A stretch of DNA of 9,767 bases from Oscillospiraceae bacterium (GTDB lineage Bacteria; Bacillota; Clostridia; Oscillospirales; Oscillospiraceae). Positions 1 to 7,141 of this stretch are shown piece by piece (position 1 is the first letter of the stretch; each line of letters begins with the position of its first letter). A program made the position numbers and the translations under genes. The notes under the pieces were generated by a model that saw nothing but the letters and a program-made list of their open reading frames with translations, was not told the DNA's origin and made no database searches. The DNA is taken from the NCBI GenBank assembly GCA_031260745.1, contig JAISKY010000300.1, positions 1 through 9,767 of the forward strand, given 5' to 3'.

Positions 1-38
1 GCAGACGCTTTGCGGTATGTTCAAGATATTCAAGCAAA
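1..38. other. Left edge, no gene recognised
   Basis: These bases lie downstream of the stop codon of the minus-strand transglutaminase gene. No complete reading frame, hairpin with a U-tract or other signal is visible in so short a piece. A terminator for that gene, if there is one, must lie beyond the left edge. Confidence 0.5.
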
Positions 39-998
39 TTACGTTGCATCGCTTTCTCCTATATCGGCGGGTTCGTCACTCGGTTCGGACAAAATAAGCG
101 GAGGTTCGTCGTCCGATTCCGGCTCGTTAGCGGGTAATTCAGGCGCGGGTTCTTCGGTAATTTCCGGTTCTTCGGTAGGTTCAGGGTCATGAATCGGGTC
201 AATGAAAGTTTTTACCTCGCCCCAATAGACTTCCGGATACAGCGAGTGGTCGTATCTGTAATACCAACCGCCGCGCAGATTGGTATACGATACCGCCTGA
301 GCGTCCGTAAAGCAATGAGTATCCCTGGCCGGTTTTGCCGGCGTCGCATCGTAGTGATACCAAAGTCCGTCAATTTTGATAATGCTCCAATAGTGGTTCG
401 AGCGCGTGCTGTCACGCTCAACCATTAGGTTCTCAATGCCCGCGCGGGTCAGCAGAATCTCACCGATTGCGTAAAACGTGTAGCAGTCGCCGCGTTTCTT
501 CTTCATCGCGTTGTACGCGCCGTCAAGCACGCCGATTTTCTCACTGTCCGGTATATAATTGACGTTAGCCTTAACCCAATTATATATCTTACGTACTTTT
601 GCCTCGCCGTCCAGTCCGTCAAGCCCAAGCCCCGCGATTACCTCATCGGCAAGCGCGAAAACAATTTCCTCCGTAATGTCGCCGTCCGCGGGATAATGGG
701 AAGGTTCCGGAGTCGCGGGAAGTTCCGGCGTAACGGTAGGCGACGGAGCAACCGACGGCTCAGTCACAGCGGGTTCTACTGTCGGTTCGGATTCCGCGGT
801 CGGTTCGGGAGGTTCGCTGGGGATTCCGAACGTAATTACCGGCGGCGCGGCAAACCTTTGAGCCGCCGCCGGAACAAAAAACCACCCGAGCAGACCGAGG
901 ACAACTACGACTGCCGCCAATACCGCTAGTGCTAATCCGCTTTTCGTACGACCGGATTCGTTTTCCCCGTCCGGTCTTTCATTCAAACGCTTTTTCAT
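39..998 (-). CDS. Membrane-anchored transglutaminase-like protein
   Basis: The product is a 319-residue protein with one N-terminal membrane segment (about residues 20-41, Ala/Val/Leu-rich, ending in GWFFVP) after a basic cytoplasmic start, so the rest should lie outside the membrane. A Pro/Glu/Thr/Ser-rich linker (about 59-101) leads to a transglutaminase-like core (about 105-265). The papain-type triad is visible: Cys in RGDCYTFY (172), His in SNHYWS (202) and Asp in YHYDATP (217). The tail (270-319) is again acidic and proline-rich, probably disordered. Family members act as cysteine proteases, peptidases or cross-linking enzymes; the substrate cannot be read from sequence. I chose ATG at 998 because AAGGCGG lies just upstream, although the spacing is short; an in-frame GTG at 1019 would add seven residues but has no ribosome binding site. 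The gene is monocistronic within view and diverges from galU. Confidence 0.85.
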   Translation of the reverse strand: MKKRLNERPDGENESGRTKSGLALAVLAAVVVVLGLLGWFFVPAAAQRFAAPPVITFGIPSEPPEPTAESEPTVEPAVTEPSVAPSPTVTPELPATPEPSHYPADGDITEEIVFALADEVIAGLGLDGLDGEAKVRKIYNWVKANVNYIPDSEKIGVLDGAYNAMKKKRGDCYTFYAIGEILLTRAGIENLMVERDSTRSNHYWSIIKIDGLWYHYDATPAKPARDTHCFTDAQAVSYTNLRGGWYYRYDHSLYPEVYWGEVKTFIDPIHDPEPTEEPEITEEPAPELPANEPESDDEPPLILSEPSDEPADIGESDAT

Positions 999-1067
999 AC
1001 TCCGCCTTGTTATTCGCACAAAATACAGCTATAAATCACGCCAAACGGCTGACTTTAATCTAGCGAT

Positions 1068-1096
1068 AGTTTACCACAGGACACCGCGTTTGTCAA
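1068..1096 (-). promoter_or_regulatory. Sigma-A promoter of the transglutaminase gene
   Basis: On the minus strand, TTGACA (1091-1096) is followed by a 17-base spacer and TAAACT (1068-1073), with TGG directly before the -10 (extended -10 form). Transcription would start near 1061, leaving a leader of roughly 60 bases before ATG 998. This is a sequence match only. Confidence 0.7.
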
Positions 1097-1164
1097 GTCC
1101 TGTTATCGGGCTAACCCCGTTCGCTTCATAAACACCGCAAAAGCCGGAGATTTCAAACAATCTA

Positions 1165-1193
1165 TTGACTTCCGGCTGTTGGTGTGCTATTAT
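1165..1193 (+). promoter_or_regulatory. Sigma-A promoter of galU
   Basis: TTGACT (1165-1170), a 17-base spacer and TATTAT (1188-1193), with TGC directly before the -10, form an extended -10 promoter. The predicted start near 1200 gives a leader of about 80 bases to galU. A 7-bp inverted repeat (AGCCGGA 1142-1148, TCCGGCT 1171-1177) flanks the -35; it may be a regulator site or chance. Confidence 0.75.
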
Positions 1194-1278
1194 ATGGATA
1201 TAGCCGAACGCTCGGCGCGAATAAGCTGAAACGTCAGCTAAACCGACAAATAATACTACACAGGAGATATTGAAAAAG

Positions 1279-2142
1279 ATGAAAGTTCGCAAGGCAGTAA
1301 TAGTCGCGGCGGGACTTGGTACGAGAATGCTGCCCGCTACAAAAACTATTCCAAAAGAGATGCTTCCGCTTGTTGACAAACCTGTAATTCAATACATCAT
1401 CGAGGAAATGGCGGCGTCGGGTATTGAGGACATACTTATCGTAACTAACCGTCAGAAATCCGCTATGGACGACTACTTTGACTATTTTCCGGAGCTTGAG
1501 GAGCGGCTTGTGAAATCCGGCAAACCGGACGCCGCCGAGGAAATCCGCAAAGTCGCCGACATCGCGAACATTTTCTACGTTCGCCAAAAGGAAACCAAGG
1601 GTACGGGTCACGCCGTTTGGAGGGCTAAACGGTTTATGGGAAACGAGCCGTTCGCGGTTTCGTTGGGCGACGACGTTATGTACGCTAAAACTCCGGTGAT
1701 TAAACAACTTATTGACGCAACGGAAAAGTACGGTTGTTCGTCTGTAGGTTGTCAAAGCGTTACGGACGAAGCTATAAGTTCGTACTCCTCGCTGAAAGTT
1801 GAGCCGCTTTCCGAGCGCGTCTACAACGTCACCGACTTAGTGGAGAAACCTAAGCCGGAACAAAAATTCTCCAATTTCGCGATACTTGGGCGATACGTTC
1901 TGACACCCGGAATATTCGATGTGTTGGAGAATCTTCCCGCGGGCTATGGCGGCGAGATTTGGCTTACGGACGGGCTGAAAGCGTTGCTGGGTAAAGAAAA
2001 ACTCGCTGCGGTTGACTTTGAAGGCAAACGCTACGATACCGGCAATCAGCGCGGCTTTTTAGAGGCGACGGTGGAGTTCGCGCTTCGCGACCCGCGCTAC
2101 GGCGAGTGGTTCAAGGAGTTCCTGAAAACCATAGAACAGTAA
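1279..2142 (+). CDS. galU: UTP-glucose-1-phosphate uridylyltransferase
   Basis: GalU makes UDP-glucose from UTP and glucose-1-phosphate, feeding glycolipid, cell-wall glycan, exopolysaccharide and galactose metabolism in the cytoplasm. The 287-residue length is normal for the bacterial family. Visible motifs are the nucleotide-binding AAGLGTRMLPATKTIPKEML at 10-29, the metal/sugar GDD at 130-132, VEKP at 188-191, GGEIWLTD at 224-231 and YDTGN at 252-256. I chose ATG 1279 because the protein then begins MKVRKAVI, as in family members. An in-frame TTG at 1270 is closer to the AGGAG at 1262-1266; spacing to either start is not ideal (about 3 bases to TTG, 12 to ATG). The nifS-like gene follows after 44 bases with no terminator, so the two are probably co-transcribed, although no biochemical link is known. 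Confidence 0.95.
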   Translation: MKVRKAVIVAAGLGTRMLPATKTIPKEMLPLVDKPVIQYIIEEMAASGIEDILIVTNRQKSAMDDYFDYFPELEERLVKSGKPDAAEEIRKVADIANIFYVRQKETKGTGHAVWRAKRFMGNEPFAVSLGDDVMYAKTPVIKQLIDATEKYGCSSVGCQSVTDEAISSYSSLKVEPLSERVYNVTDLVEKPKPEQKFSNFAILGRYVLTPGIFDVLENLPAGYGGEIWLTDGLKALLGKEKLAAVDFEGKRYDTGNQRGFLEATVEFALRDPRYGEWFKEFLKTIEQ

Positions 2143-2186
2143 GTGTAACGGCAGCGCAACCGAATCAGCAGTATCGGAGATAAGTA

Positions 2187-3299
2187 ATGACATACCTAGA
2201 TAACGCGGCGACTACTCCGGTATTGCCGGAGGTAAAAGCCGCGCTGATTGCCGCGCTGGGCGACGAGTACGGCAACGCGTCGTCGTTGCATTTAGCGGGA
2301 CGTAACTCGCGGACGCTGATGGACGAAGCTCGCGCGAATCTGATGAAAGCGTTGGGCGATAGCTCACAAGGCGAAGTTATTTTTACCTCCGGCGGTACGG
2401 AGTCGGACAATATGGCGGTATTCGGCGCGGCTAAACTGAACGCGAAGCGCGTCGGTAAGCATATCGTTACCACGTCTGTCGAACACGACGCGGTTAGAAT
2501 GGCGGTAAAGCGGCTGGAATCGGACGGCTTTGAGGTTACGTGGATTACTCCGGGTAAGACCGGCGGTATTTCGGCGGAGCAAATTACTGACGCGGTTCGG
2601 GACGATACCGCGTTGGTCAGCGTAATGAGCGTATGCAACGAAACCGGAAATATCTACCCAATCGCGGAAATCGCGGACGAAATAAAACGGCGAAAGCTGG
2701 GCGCGTTACTTCATACCGACGCGGTTCAGGGGTTTATGAAAATTCCGCTGAACGTAAAACATCTCGGCGCGGACCTTGTTACGGTAAGCGCGCATAAAAT
2801 CGGCGGAGTTAAAGGTTGCGGAGCGTTATGGCTAAGGCTGGGAATCGCGCTGCCTCCGCTGCTTCACGGCGGCGGTCAGGAAAAGGGATTACGTTCCGGT
2901 ACGGAAAGCGTACCGCTGATTTCAGCGTTCGGCAAAGCGGCGGTGTATTCGGGTTTTATTTCCGGCGCGATGAAAGACGCTCTTTTAGACGGATTAGGAA
3001 ATCTTGACGCGGTGATACTCGGTACTCCGGAGGCTCCGCATATCGCGGCGTTCGCTTTGCCGGGTATTCCCGCGGAGGCGCTGATGAGCTATCTCGACTC
3101 GAAAGGGATTTGTATCTCCAGAGGTTCGGCGTGTAAGCGCGGGCGGCGCAGTCACGTTTGGGACGCGTTTGAACTTCCGCGTAAAATCTCCGACAGCGCG
3201 GTTCGCGTGAGCTTCGGATGGCAAAATACGCTTGAGGACGTCGAGGTTTTGCTCGCGGCTTTGCAAGACGCTAAAACGAAGATACGCGCAAGGACGTAG
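2187..3299 (+). CDS. NifS/IscS-type cysteine desulfurase
   Basis: This is a 370-residue PLP-dependent class V aminotransferase-fold enzyme that would remove sulfur from cysteine as an enzyme persulfide for Fe-S cluster or tRNA thiolation. It starts with the typical YLDNAATTP. The expected residues are present: His100 (VEHDAV), Asp178 and Gln181 (TDAVQG), the PLP lysine Lys204 (SAHKIGG), RSGTE at 236-240 and the catalytic Cys316 in SRGSACKRGRRSHV. It is a little short: the helical stretch after RSGTESVP (about 245-275) is compressed relative to IscS/NifS. GGAG at 2176-2179, seven bases before ATG, supports the start. There is no iscU, thiI or mnmA beside it, so the sulfur acceptor cannot be named. 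It sits behind galU in a likely operon. Confidence 0.92.
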   Translation: MTYLDNAATTPVLPEVKAALIAALGDEYGNASSLHLAGRNSRTLMDEARANLMKALGDSSQGEVIFTSGGTESDNMAVFGAAKLNAKRVGKHIVTTSVEHDAVRMAVKRLESDGFEVTWITPGKTGGISAEQITDAVRDDTALVSVMSVCNETGNIYPIAEIADEIKRRKLGALLHTDAVQGFMKIPLNVKHLGADLVTVSAHKIGGVKGCGALWLRLGIALPPLLHGGGQEKGLRSGTESVPLISAFGKAAVYSGFISGAMKDALLDGLGNLDAVILGTPEAPHIAAFALPGIPAEALMSYLDSKGICISRGSACKRGRRSHVWDAFELPRKISDSAVRVSFGWQNTLEDVEVLLAALQDAKTKIRART

Positions 3300-3381
3300 G
3301 AACGTCACAGACCGCGTTGACTTTTGAAGCTATTATCAAAATAAACGCCAATAATTGGCTGTATAGAACATTTAATTGTCG

Positions 3382-3405
3382 GGGCGGGCACGAAAAAACC
3401 CGCCC
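3382..3405 (+). repeat. GC-rich stem-loop between nifS-like gene and traX
   Basis: GGGCGGG (3382-3388) and CCCGCCC (3399-3405) form a perfect 7-bp stem around a 10-base A-rich loop. No run of T follows on either strand, so it is not a textbook intrinsic terminator. It could be a weak terminator for galU-nifS, an mRNA-stabilising hairpin, or part of the traX leader (ATG at 3448). Confidence 0.5.
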
Positions 3406-3447
3406 TGAAATCTATAACGCGTCAGAATACGAATTGAGGTTGAACTA

Positions 3448-4209
3448 ATGAATAAAGGGTTGTCCCGCTCGGTGTTGAAATACTGGGCGATATTCGCAAT
3501 GCTTATTGACCATATCGCGTGGATGTGGTTTCCGGATACGGAACTGCCGGGTCAGCTAATGCACTTGATTGGACGCACTACGGCTCCGATAATGTGCTTT
3601 TTCATCGCGGAGGGTTATAAGTACAGCAAAAGCCTTAATCGTTATTTACTGCGTCTGATTATTTTTACCGCGATTTCGTATTTTCCGTTCGTGCTGTTCA
3701 GTGACGGTTTTTTCAAACTCCCGGTCATCTGGACGCTGATGTTCGGGTTGCTCGCGATTCAGGCGTGGGACCAAATAGACAACCCGTTTTTAAGGATTCT
3801 CGCGATTATCGCGATTTGCGCGTTGGGTTCGGTCGGAGACTGGACTGTCTTTGGAGTTTTGATGTGCCTGTCGTTTTGGATTTTCCGCGACAGCCGGATA
3901 AAGCAGACAATCGCGCTCGCGGGAATCGCGATAATCGAGCTGATATTCTTTGCGATTTTGGCGTTTAGCATTCCGCCGCTGCCGCATAGCTTTCCGCAGC
4001 TACTGCAATTTATCCAAACGTGCGCTCTAAGCTTTTTGAAAACCTTCGAGCGTAACTGGTATCAGTTGGGAATCGTAATCGCTATGGCGTTTTTGTTCGC
4101 GTACAACGGCGAGAAGGGCAAGCACGACCCAAAGTGGATGTTCTATATTTTCTATCCGGCTCATTTGTTGGTTCTCGTCGCGCTGAAAACGTGGGTATTC
4201 ACGGTGTAA
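3448..4209 (+). CDS. TraX-family integral membrane protein
   Basis: This 253-residue, very hydrophobic protein has about eight predicted membrane segments. The N-terminal half carries the TraX-family signature: LKYWAIFAMLIDHIAWMWF (10-28) with Asp21-His22, LIGRTTAPIMCFFIAEGY (40-57) with Gly42-Arg43 and Glu55-Gly56, then YLLRLIIFTAISYFPF (66-81). The C-terminal segment FYIFYPAHLLVL is also typical. TraX of F plasmids N-acetylates pilin, and the family is related to membrane acyltransferases. Chromosomal copies in Bacillota are common and mostly uncharacterised, so a role in acylating a surface or secreted molecule is inference. GAGG at 3436-3439, eight bases before ATG, supports the start. 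No conjugation genes are near. The gene is closed by a strong terminator. Confidence 0.88.
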   Translation: MNKGLSRSVLKYWAIFAMLIDHIAWMWFPDTELPGQLMHLIGRTTAPIMCFFIAEGYKYSKSLNRYLLRLIIFTAISYFPFVLFSDGFFKLPVIWTLMFGLLAIQAWDQIDNPFLRILAIIAICALGSVGDWTVFGVLMCLSFWIFRDSRIKQTIALAGIAIIELIFFAILAFSIPPLPHSFPQLLQFIQTCALSFLKTFERNWYQLGIVIAMAFLFAYNGEKGKHDPKWMFYIFYPAHLLVLVALKTWVFTV

Positions 4210-4231
4210 ACGGCGGTCGCCAGCCGCTCGT

Positions 4232-4267
4232 AATAAAAACCACAAGCCGGGCTTGTGGTTTTTATTT
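4232..4267. terminator. Bidirectional intrinsic terminator
   Basis: A perfect palindrome (4232-4266, 17-bp arms about G4249) has a GC core CCACAAGCC / GGCTTGTGG flanked by AATAAAAA and TTTTTATT. A U-tract therefore follows the hairpin on both strands. It lies between convergent traX (+, ending 4209) and the fliD operon (-, ending 4299), and should end transcripts from both sides. Confidence 0.93.
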
Positions 4268-4298
4268 GTATAATTTTCAGTTTGCAACGTCGCGCTGA

Positions 4299-4658
4299 CT
4301 ATGTGTTTTTATCGAACATTGAGCCTACTACTCCGACTGTATCTACCTCGTTTTTTTGATATACGCCGATGGACTCGTAACTTCGCTTGACGCTTGAAAA
4401 CTCCGCTGTCAGTTCATCGCGTTTCGTAATTGCCGTTTCGGTTTGAGCGTTAGACAAATCCAGCGCTTCTCCGAGGATACGCCTGGCTTCAGGCGGTATC
4501 GGAGTTGATTTCAGCAAATTGCTAAGTTCGTCAATCAACACAGCGCGTTTATCCAAAATTGAACTCACTCCGTCGATGTCATTCTCCGCGAGTTTTTCAC
4601 TTTGAGCTTTTGTCAGAAGCAGAATTTCATCAGATAATACGACAATACGTTCAGTCAT
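4299..4658 (-). CDS. FliT-position small helical protein, putative flagellar chaperone
   Basis: This is a 119-residue, charged, almost wholly helical protein without a signal peptide or membrane segment. It is the last gene of the fliD-fliS operon, only three bases after the fliS stop. In many bacteria this place holds FliT, the export chaperone of the cap protein FliD, or a FlgN-like chaperone. The heptad-like pattern (VLSDEILLLTKAQSEKLAE, then LDKRAVLIDELSNLL) fits such a helical hairpin, but I see no diagnostic motif, so the function rests mainly on position. The start is ambiguous: GGAG overlapping the end of fliS is nine bases from ATG 4658 and six from an in-frame TTG at 4661. Both give nearly the same protein. 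The tight spacing suggests translational coupling with fliS. Confidence 0.7.
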   Translation of the reverse strand: MTERIVVLSDEILLLTKAQSEKLAENDIDGVSSILDKRAVLIDELSNLLKSTPIPPEARRILGEALDLSNAQTETAITKRDELTAEFSSVKRSYESIGVYQKNEVDTVGVVGSMFDKNT

Positions 4659-4661
4659 CAA

Positions 4662-5048
4662 TCAGCTCTCCATATGCGTTGAATCAGCCACAGCCTGCCA
4701 AATTTCGCGCCACTCCGACACCAACTCCAACAACGGGTCAATCCGGGCGGTATCTTTAGACGTATTGATTTCCACAAGCTCGGTATAGATGAAATCGTAT
4801 ACGGGCACGATACCCTGTGCTAAGTCAAGTTTCAAGTCAAGCGAATTAAGAAGTTCCGTAATAATCGCCTGAGCGTTCATCAATTTGGCGTGAGCCGTTT
4901 CGATTTGTCCTCTTTCAAGCGCGGCTTTAGTTTGCAGCAAGTCTTTCCGAATTCCGTCGAATAACATTAGAATCAAATCCATCGGACTTGCCGTAAGAAT
5001 CGAGTTACGGCGGTATGCCGCCACCGTATCAGTTTGTTTCGCTACCAT
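4662..5048 (-). CDS. fliS: Flagellar export chaperone FliS
   Basis: FliS binds the C-terminal disordered region of flagellin in the cytoplasm, prevents early polymerisation and delivers it to the flagellar type III export gate. The 128-residue length is normal. The family signature is clear near the N-terminus: AAYRRNSILTASPMDLILML (10-29) followed by FDG (30-32), then a four-helix-bundle pattern with LERGQIETAHAKLMNAQAII (44-63). AGGAG eight bases before ATG supports the start. It lies 52 bases after fliD and almost abuts the FliT-position gene, so all three are probably one transcript from the sigma-28 promoter upstream of fliD. Its client flagellin gene is not in this window. Confidence 0.95.
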   Translation of the reverse strand: MVAKQTDTVAAYRRNSILTASPMDLILMLFDGIRKDLLQTKAALERGQIETAHAKLMNAQAIITELLNSLDLKLDLAQGIVPVYDFIYTELVEINTSKDTARIDPLLELVSEWREIWQAVADSTHMES

Positions 5049-5100
5049 TTATAAACTCCTTTTTATTAACGAAGCGGGTTTTACTCAGTTTTAGATGTAA

Positions 5101-7089
5101 TTACTGCGCCGTCGAGCCGCCTATAAGTCCCGCGAGTGACGACTGCTGCGATTGCAGTTTCGTTATCATAGTTTCCATCGCCGCGAACTGTTTGTAATAA
5201 CGCTCCGACCTCTCCTGGATTTTGTCCTCCAGGTCAAGTACGCGCTGTATCTGACTGCTTAACTGAGTAGTTAGTCTGCTTACCGCGTCCTTGCGGTAAT
5301 TACTCTCGTAATTGGCGAACGATTCGGTAATCTTGCTGAAAAATCCGGTTTCTTTATACTTTGTCGCTTTATCGGTCGCGGTTGATACACTGGTAAACAT
5401 TCTTGTAACCGCGTCGGGGTCTTTTTCGAGCGCCGCTTTGAGTTTGTCTACGTCAAGGTCAATCTGTCCCGATTTTTCTCTCCACGAGGAACCCGACGCG
5501 TAGCCGTATGTTCCCAGTCCGATGTCCGCGGGCGATAACCCCGTACCCTCTATCTTTTCGTATAGCGCGTTTCTTAGCGACGAAAGCATTGAACTCAATC
5601 CGGCATCGTTATGGAACAACCCGATTTTAGCGACGTCCTCAACAAGTTTGATTTCTTCTTCGCTCATTCCCTCTTTATCGGCGTCGGTAAGCGCGGTAAC
5701 TTTGCGCTGCTGAGTAGTTTTAGTTTCAGTGACGAGCTTAGTAAGTTTCTCGACAAGCGAGTTATACGCGGTAACGAACTCTTTTATCTTGTCGATAGTC
5801 GGCTGAACATCTTGCTTGACCTCAAACCTAATTGGCGTCGGATTTGGTACTTCATCAGTCTTAGTGACCGCGTTCAACTTATAGGTTATGCCGTTCGCAG
5901 TGAATGTGTTGCTGTCGCGTTCAACGTCTACATCATTACCATCTATTGTTAAAGTAAGCTGGGCTGACGTTCCGCCTTTAACCGTCGATTGCGGAAGTTC
6001 TGTAGCGGCGAAGAAGTTAGAACCGTTTGTATCTTCAAATAACGCTAAAGGACTCCCGTCCTGAGACGTAATGTTAAACCTATCATCGGCTACATCATAG
6101 GAAAACTTAACATTAGCTTCACTAGACGCATTAACGGTTGCAAGCACTTCCCATAAACTGTCGTCCATACTAAACGCAAATTCTTTGTTGCCGATTTTGA
6201 ATGAAATTCCCTGTTCGATGATTGGATAATCGTCATCGTCAACACCGAGCGTTACGGGCTTGAACTCAAGCTCTGTAGCAAATTTAAGGTCTTTTAATGC
6301 CACGTCGTAAGGCGGATTAAAAGATGTTCCGTCAGAAAGACCGGCTCCACCTATGGATACTTTTTTGCTTGACGTAGAAGTTAACCTCGCCGACCTTAAA
6401 AAGTCGCCGGATACGTCGCTGAATTTCAACGTGCTTGCCGAGCCCGTAGTTTTAGATTCAAGTTTGAATCTATCCGTCAAACCATCGTACGAAATCGTTG
6501 CGTTGGCGGTTGCGTCCGCGTTTACAGTATTGATTAGCGTACCCAGAGTATCGTCTTTACTAAATTCAAAAGTCTTATCGTTTATCTTAAAAGACAATTT
6601 ATTGTTAGCGTCAAAAGAAAACGACGAAGCGAATTTACCCTGAAGGTCGCCGAGTTTTGCGCCAAGGACTTTGCCCGAAGCGTCCGCAAGACCTTTTCCG
6701 TCTGCGGTTACGGTTGAATTTGATGTGACGTTCGCGCCGCTTGCCAATGAATTTATACTCTTTACTGTGTATACGCCGCTGACGGCTTCCGCTCCCGCCG
6801 TTACGGTTAGCGCGCCGCTGTCAGTACCGAGTATAGACGCGGTCTTGGTATTAAACGTCGCCGAGCTAAACACGTTCTTACTGCCCAAAACGCTTAGGAA
6901 CGTGTTGCGGAAGTCGGTTATGTCCGTATTTATTTGGGTCAAACCGGTTTGTTTCCACTCAAGGTTAATACGCGAGCGAATCTCGCGGTCTACTTTAAGC
7001 TGTTGTATTTGGAGCATACTTTTAATTATCGCGTCTGTGTCGATTCCCGACGACATACCCGTAAAACGTAACGGAGATATTGCTGCCAT
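5101..7089 (-). CDS. fliD: Flagellar filament cap protein FliD (HAP2)
   Basis: FliD forms the cap at the filament tip that helps secreted flagellin fold and insert. The 662-residue protein has an N-terminal FliD domain (about 1-110; LRFTGMSSGIDTDAIIKSML at 7-26) and a C-terminal FliD domain (about 425-655; VTAYNSLVEKL at 439-449). It ends in the usual coiled coil (about 585-650). The middle holds the variable exposed domains, including two copies of a flagellin-IN-like segment at about 165-236 and 295-366, which make it longer than many FliD proteins. The ribosome binding site AAAGGCGG sits about seven bases before ATG 7089. There is no cleavable signal peptide, as expected for flagellar type III export. 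A sigma-28 promoter lies upstream, and fliS plus a FliT-position gene follow. Confidence 0.96.
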   Translation of the reverse strand: MAAISPLRFTGMSSGIDTDAIIKSMLQIQQLKVDREIRSRINLEWKQTGLTQINTDITDFRNTFLSVLGSKNVFSSATFNTKTASILGTDSGALTVTAGAEAVSGVYTVKSINSLASGANVTSNSTVTADGKGLADASGKVLGAKLGDLQGKFASSFSFDANNKLSFKINDKTFEFSKDDTLGTLINTVNADATANATISYDGLTDRFKLESKTTGSASTLKFSDVSGDFLRSARLTSTSSKKVSIGGAGLSDGTSFNPPYDVALKDLKFATELEFKPVTLGVDDDDYPIIEQGISFKIGNKEFAFSMDDSLWEVLATVNASSEANVKFSYDVADDRFNITSQDGSPLALFEDTNGSNFFAATELPQSTVKGGTSAQLTLTIDGNDVDVERDSNTFTANGITYKLNAVTKTDEVPNPTPIRFEVKQDVQPTIDKIKEFVTAYNSLVEKLTKLVTETKTTQQRKVTALTDADKEGMSEEEIKLVEDVAKIGLFHNDAGLSSMLSSLRNALYEKIEGTGLSPADIGLGTYGYASGSSWREKSGQIDLDVDKLKAALEKDPDAVTRMFTSVSTATDKATKYKETGFFSKITESFANYESNYRKDAVSRLTTQLSSQIQRVLDLEDKIQERSERYYKQFAAMETMITKLQSQQSSLAGLIGGSTAQ
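5992..6297 (-). repeat. FliD internal repeat, copy 2
   Basis: This stretch encodes FliD residues about 265-366. It contains ISFKIGNKEFAFSMDD, SLWEVLATVNA, FSYDVADDRFNI and the closing FFAATEL. Each block lines up with copy 1 exactly 130 residues later. The linker before it is rich in Asp (DDDDYP), unlike copy 1. Confidence 0.75.
6382..6654 (-). repeat. FliD internal repeat, copy 1
   Basis: This stretch encodes FliD residues about 146-236. It contains LSFKINDKTFEFSKDD, TLGTLINTVNA, ISYDGLTDRFKL and the closing FLRSARL. It matches copy 2 without gaps from SFKI onward at an offset of 130 residues. It resembles the flagellin-IN motif found in flagellins and caps. The nucleotide copies have diverged, so the duplication is old. 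Confidence 0.75.
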
Positions 7090-7141
7090 ATCACTACCGC
7101 CTTTCTTTCATTCAAAACTTTTTCTTTTTCCCTATAAAATA

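Noticed and set aside
10..192. A Ser/Gly-rich plus-strand open frame at the left edge
   Set aside because: It is the reverse reading of the Pro/Glu-rich tail of the transglutaminase protein; low-complexity codons give an artificial Ser/Gly repeat.
1234..1755. A 173-residue minus-strand open frame over galU
   Set aside because: It overlaps a well-supported galU in the opposite direction, has no ribosome binding site or recognisable motif, and reads as a frame shadow of GC-biased codons.
2165..2638. A 157-residue minus-strand open frame over the nifS-like gene
   Set aside because: It is antisense to a clear cysteine desulfurase; its Ser/Thr/Ala-rich composition is what reversed codons of that gene produce.
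3317..3345. Possible promoter for traX (TTGACT-N17-AATAAA)
   Set aside because: The -10 is poor and lacks the TG extension seen in most other promoters here; traX may instead be read from the galU promoter. Not strong enough to list.
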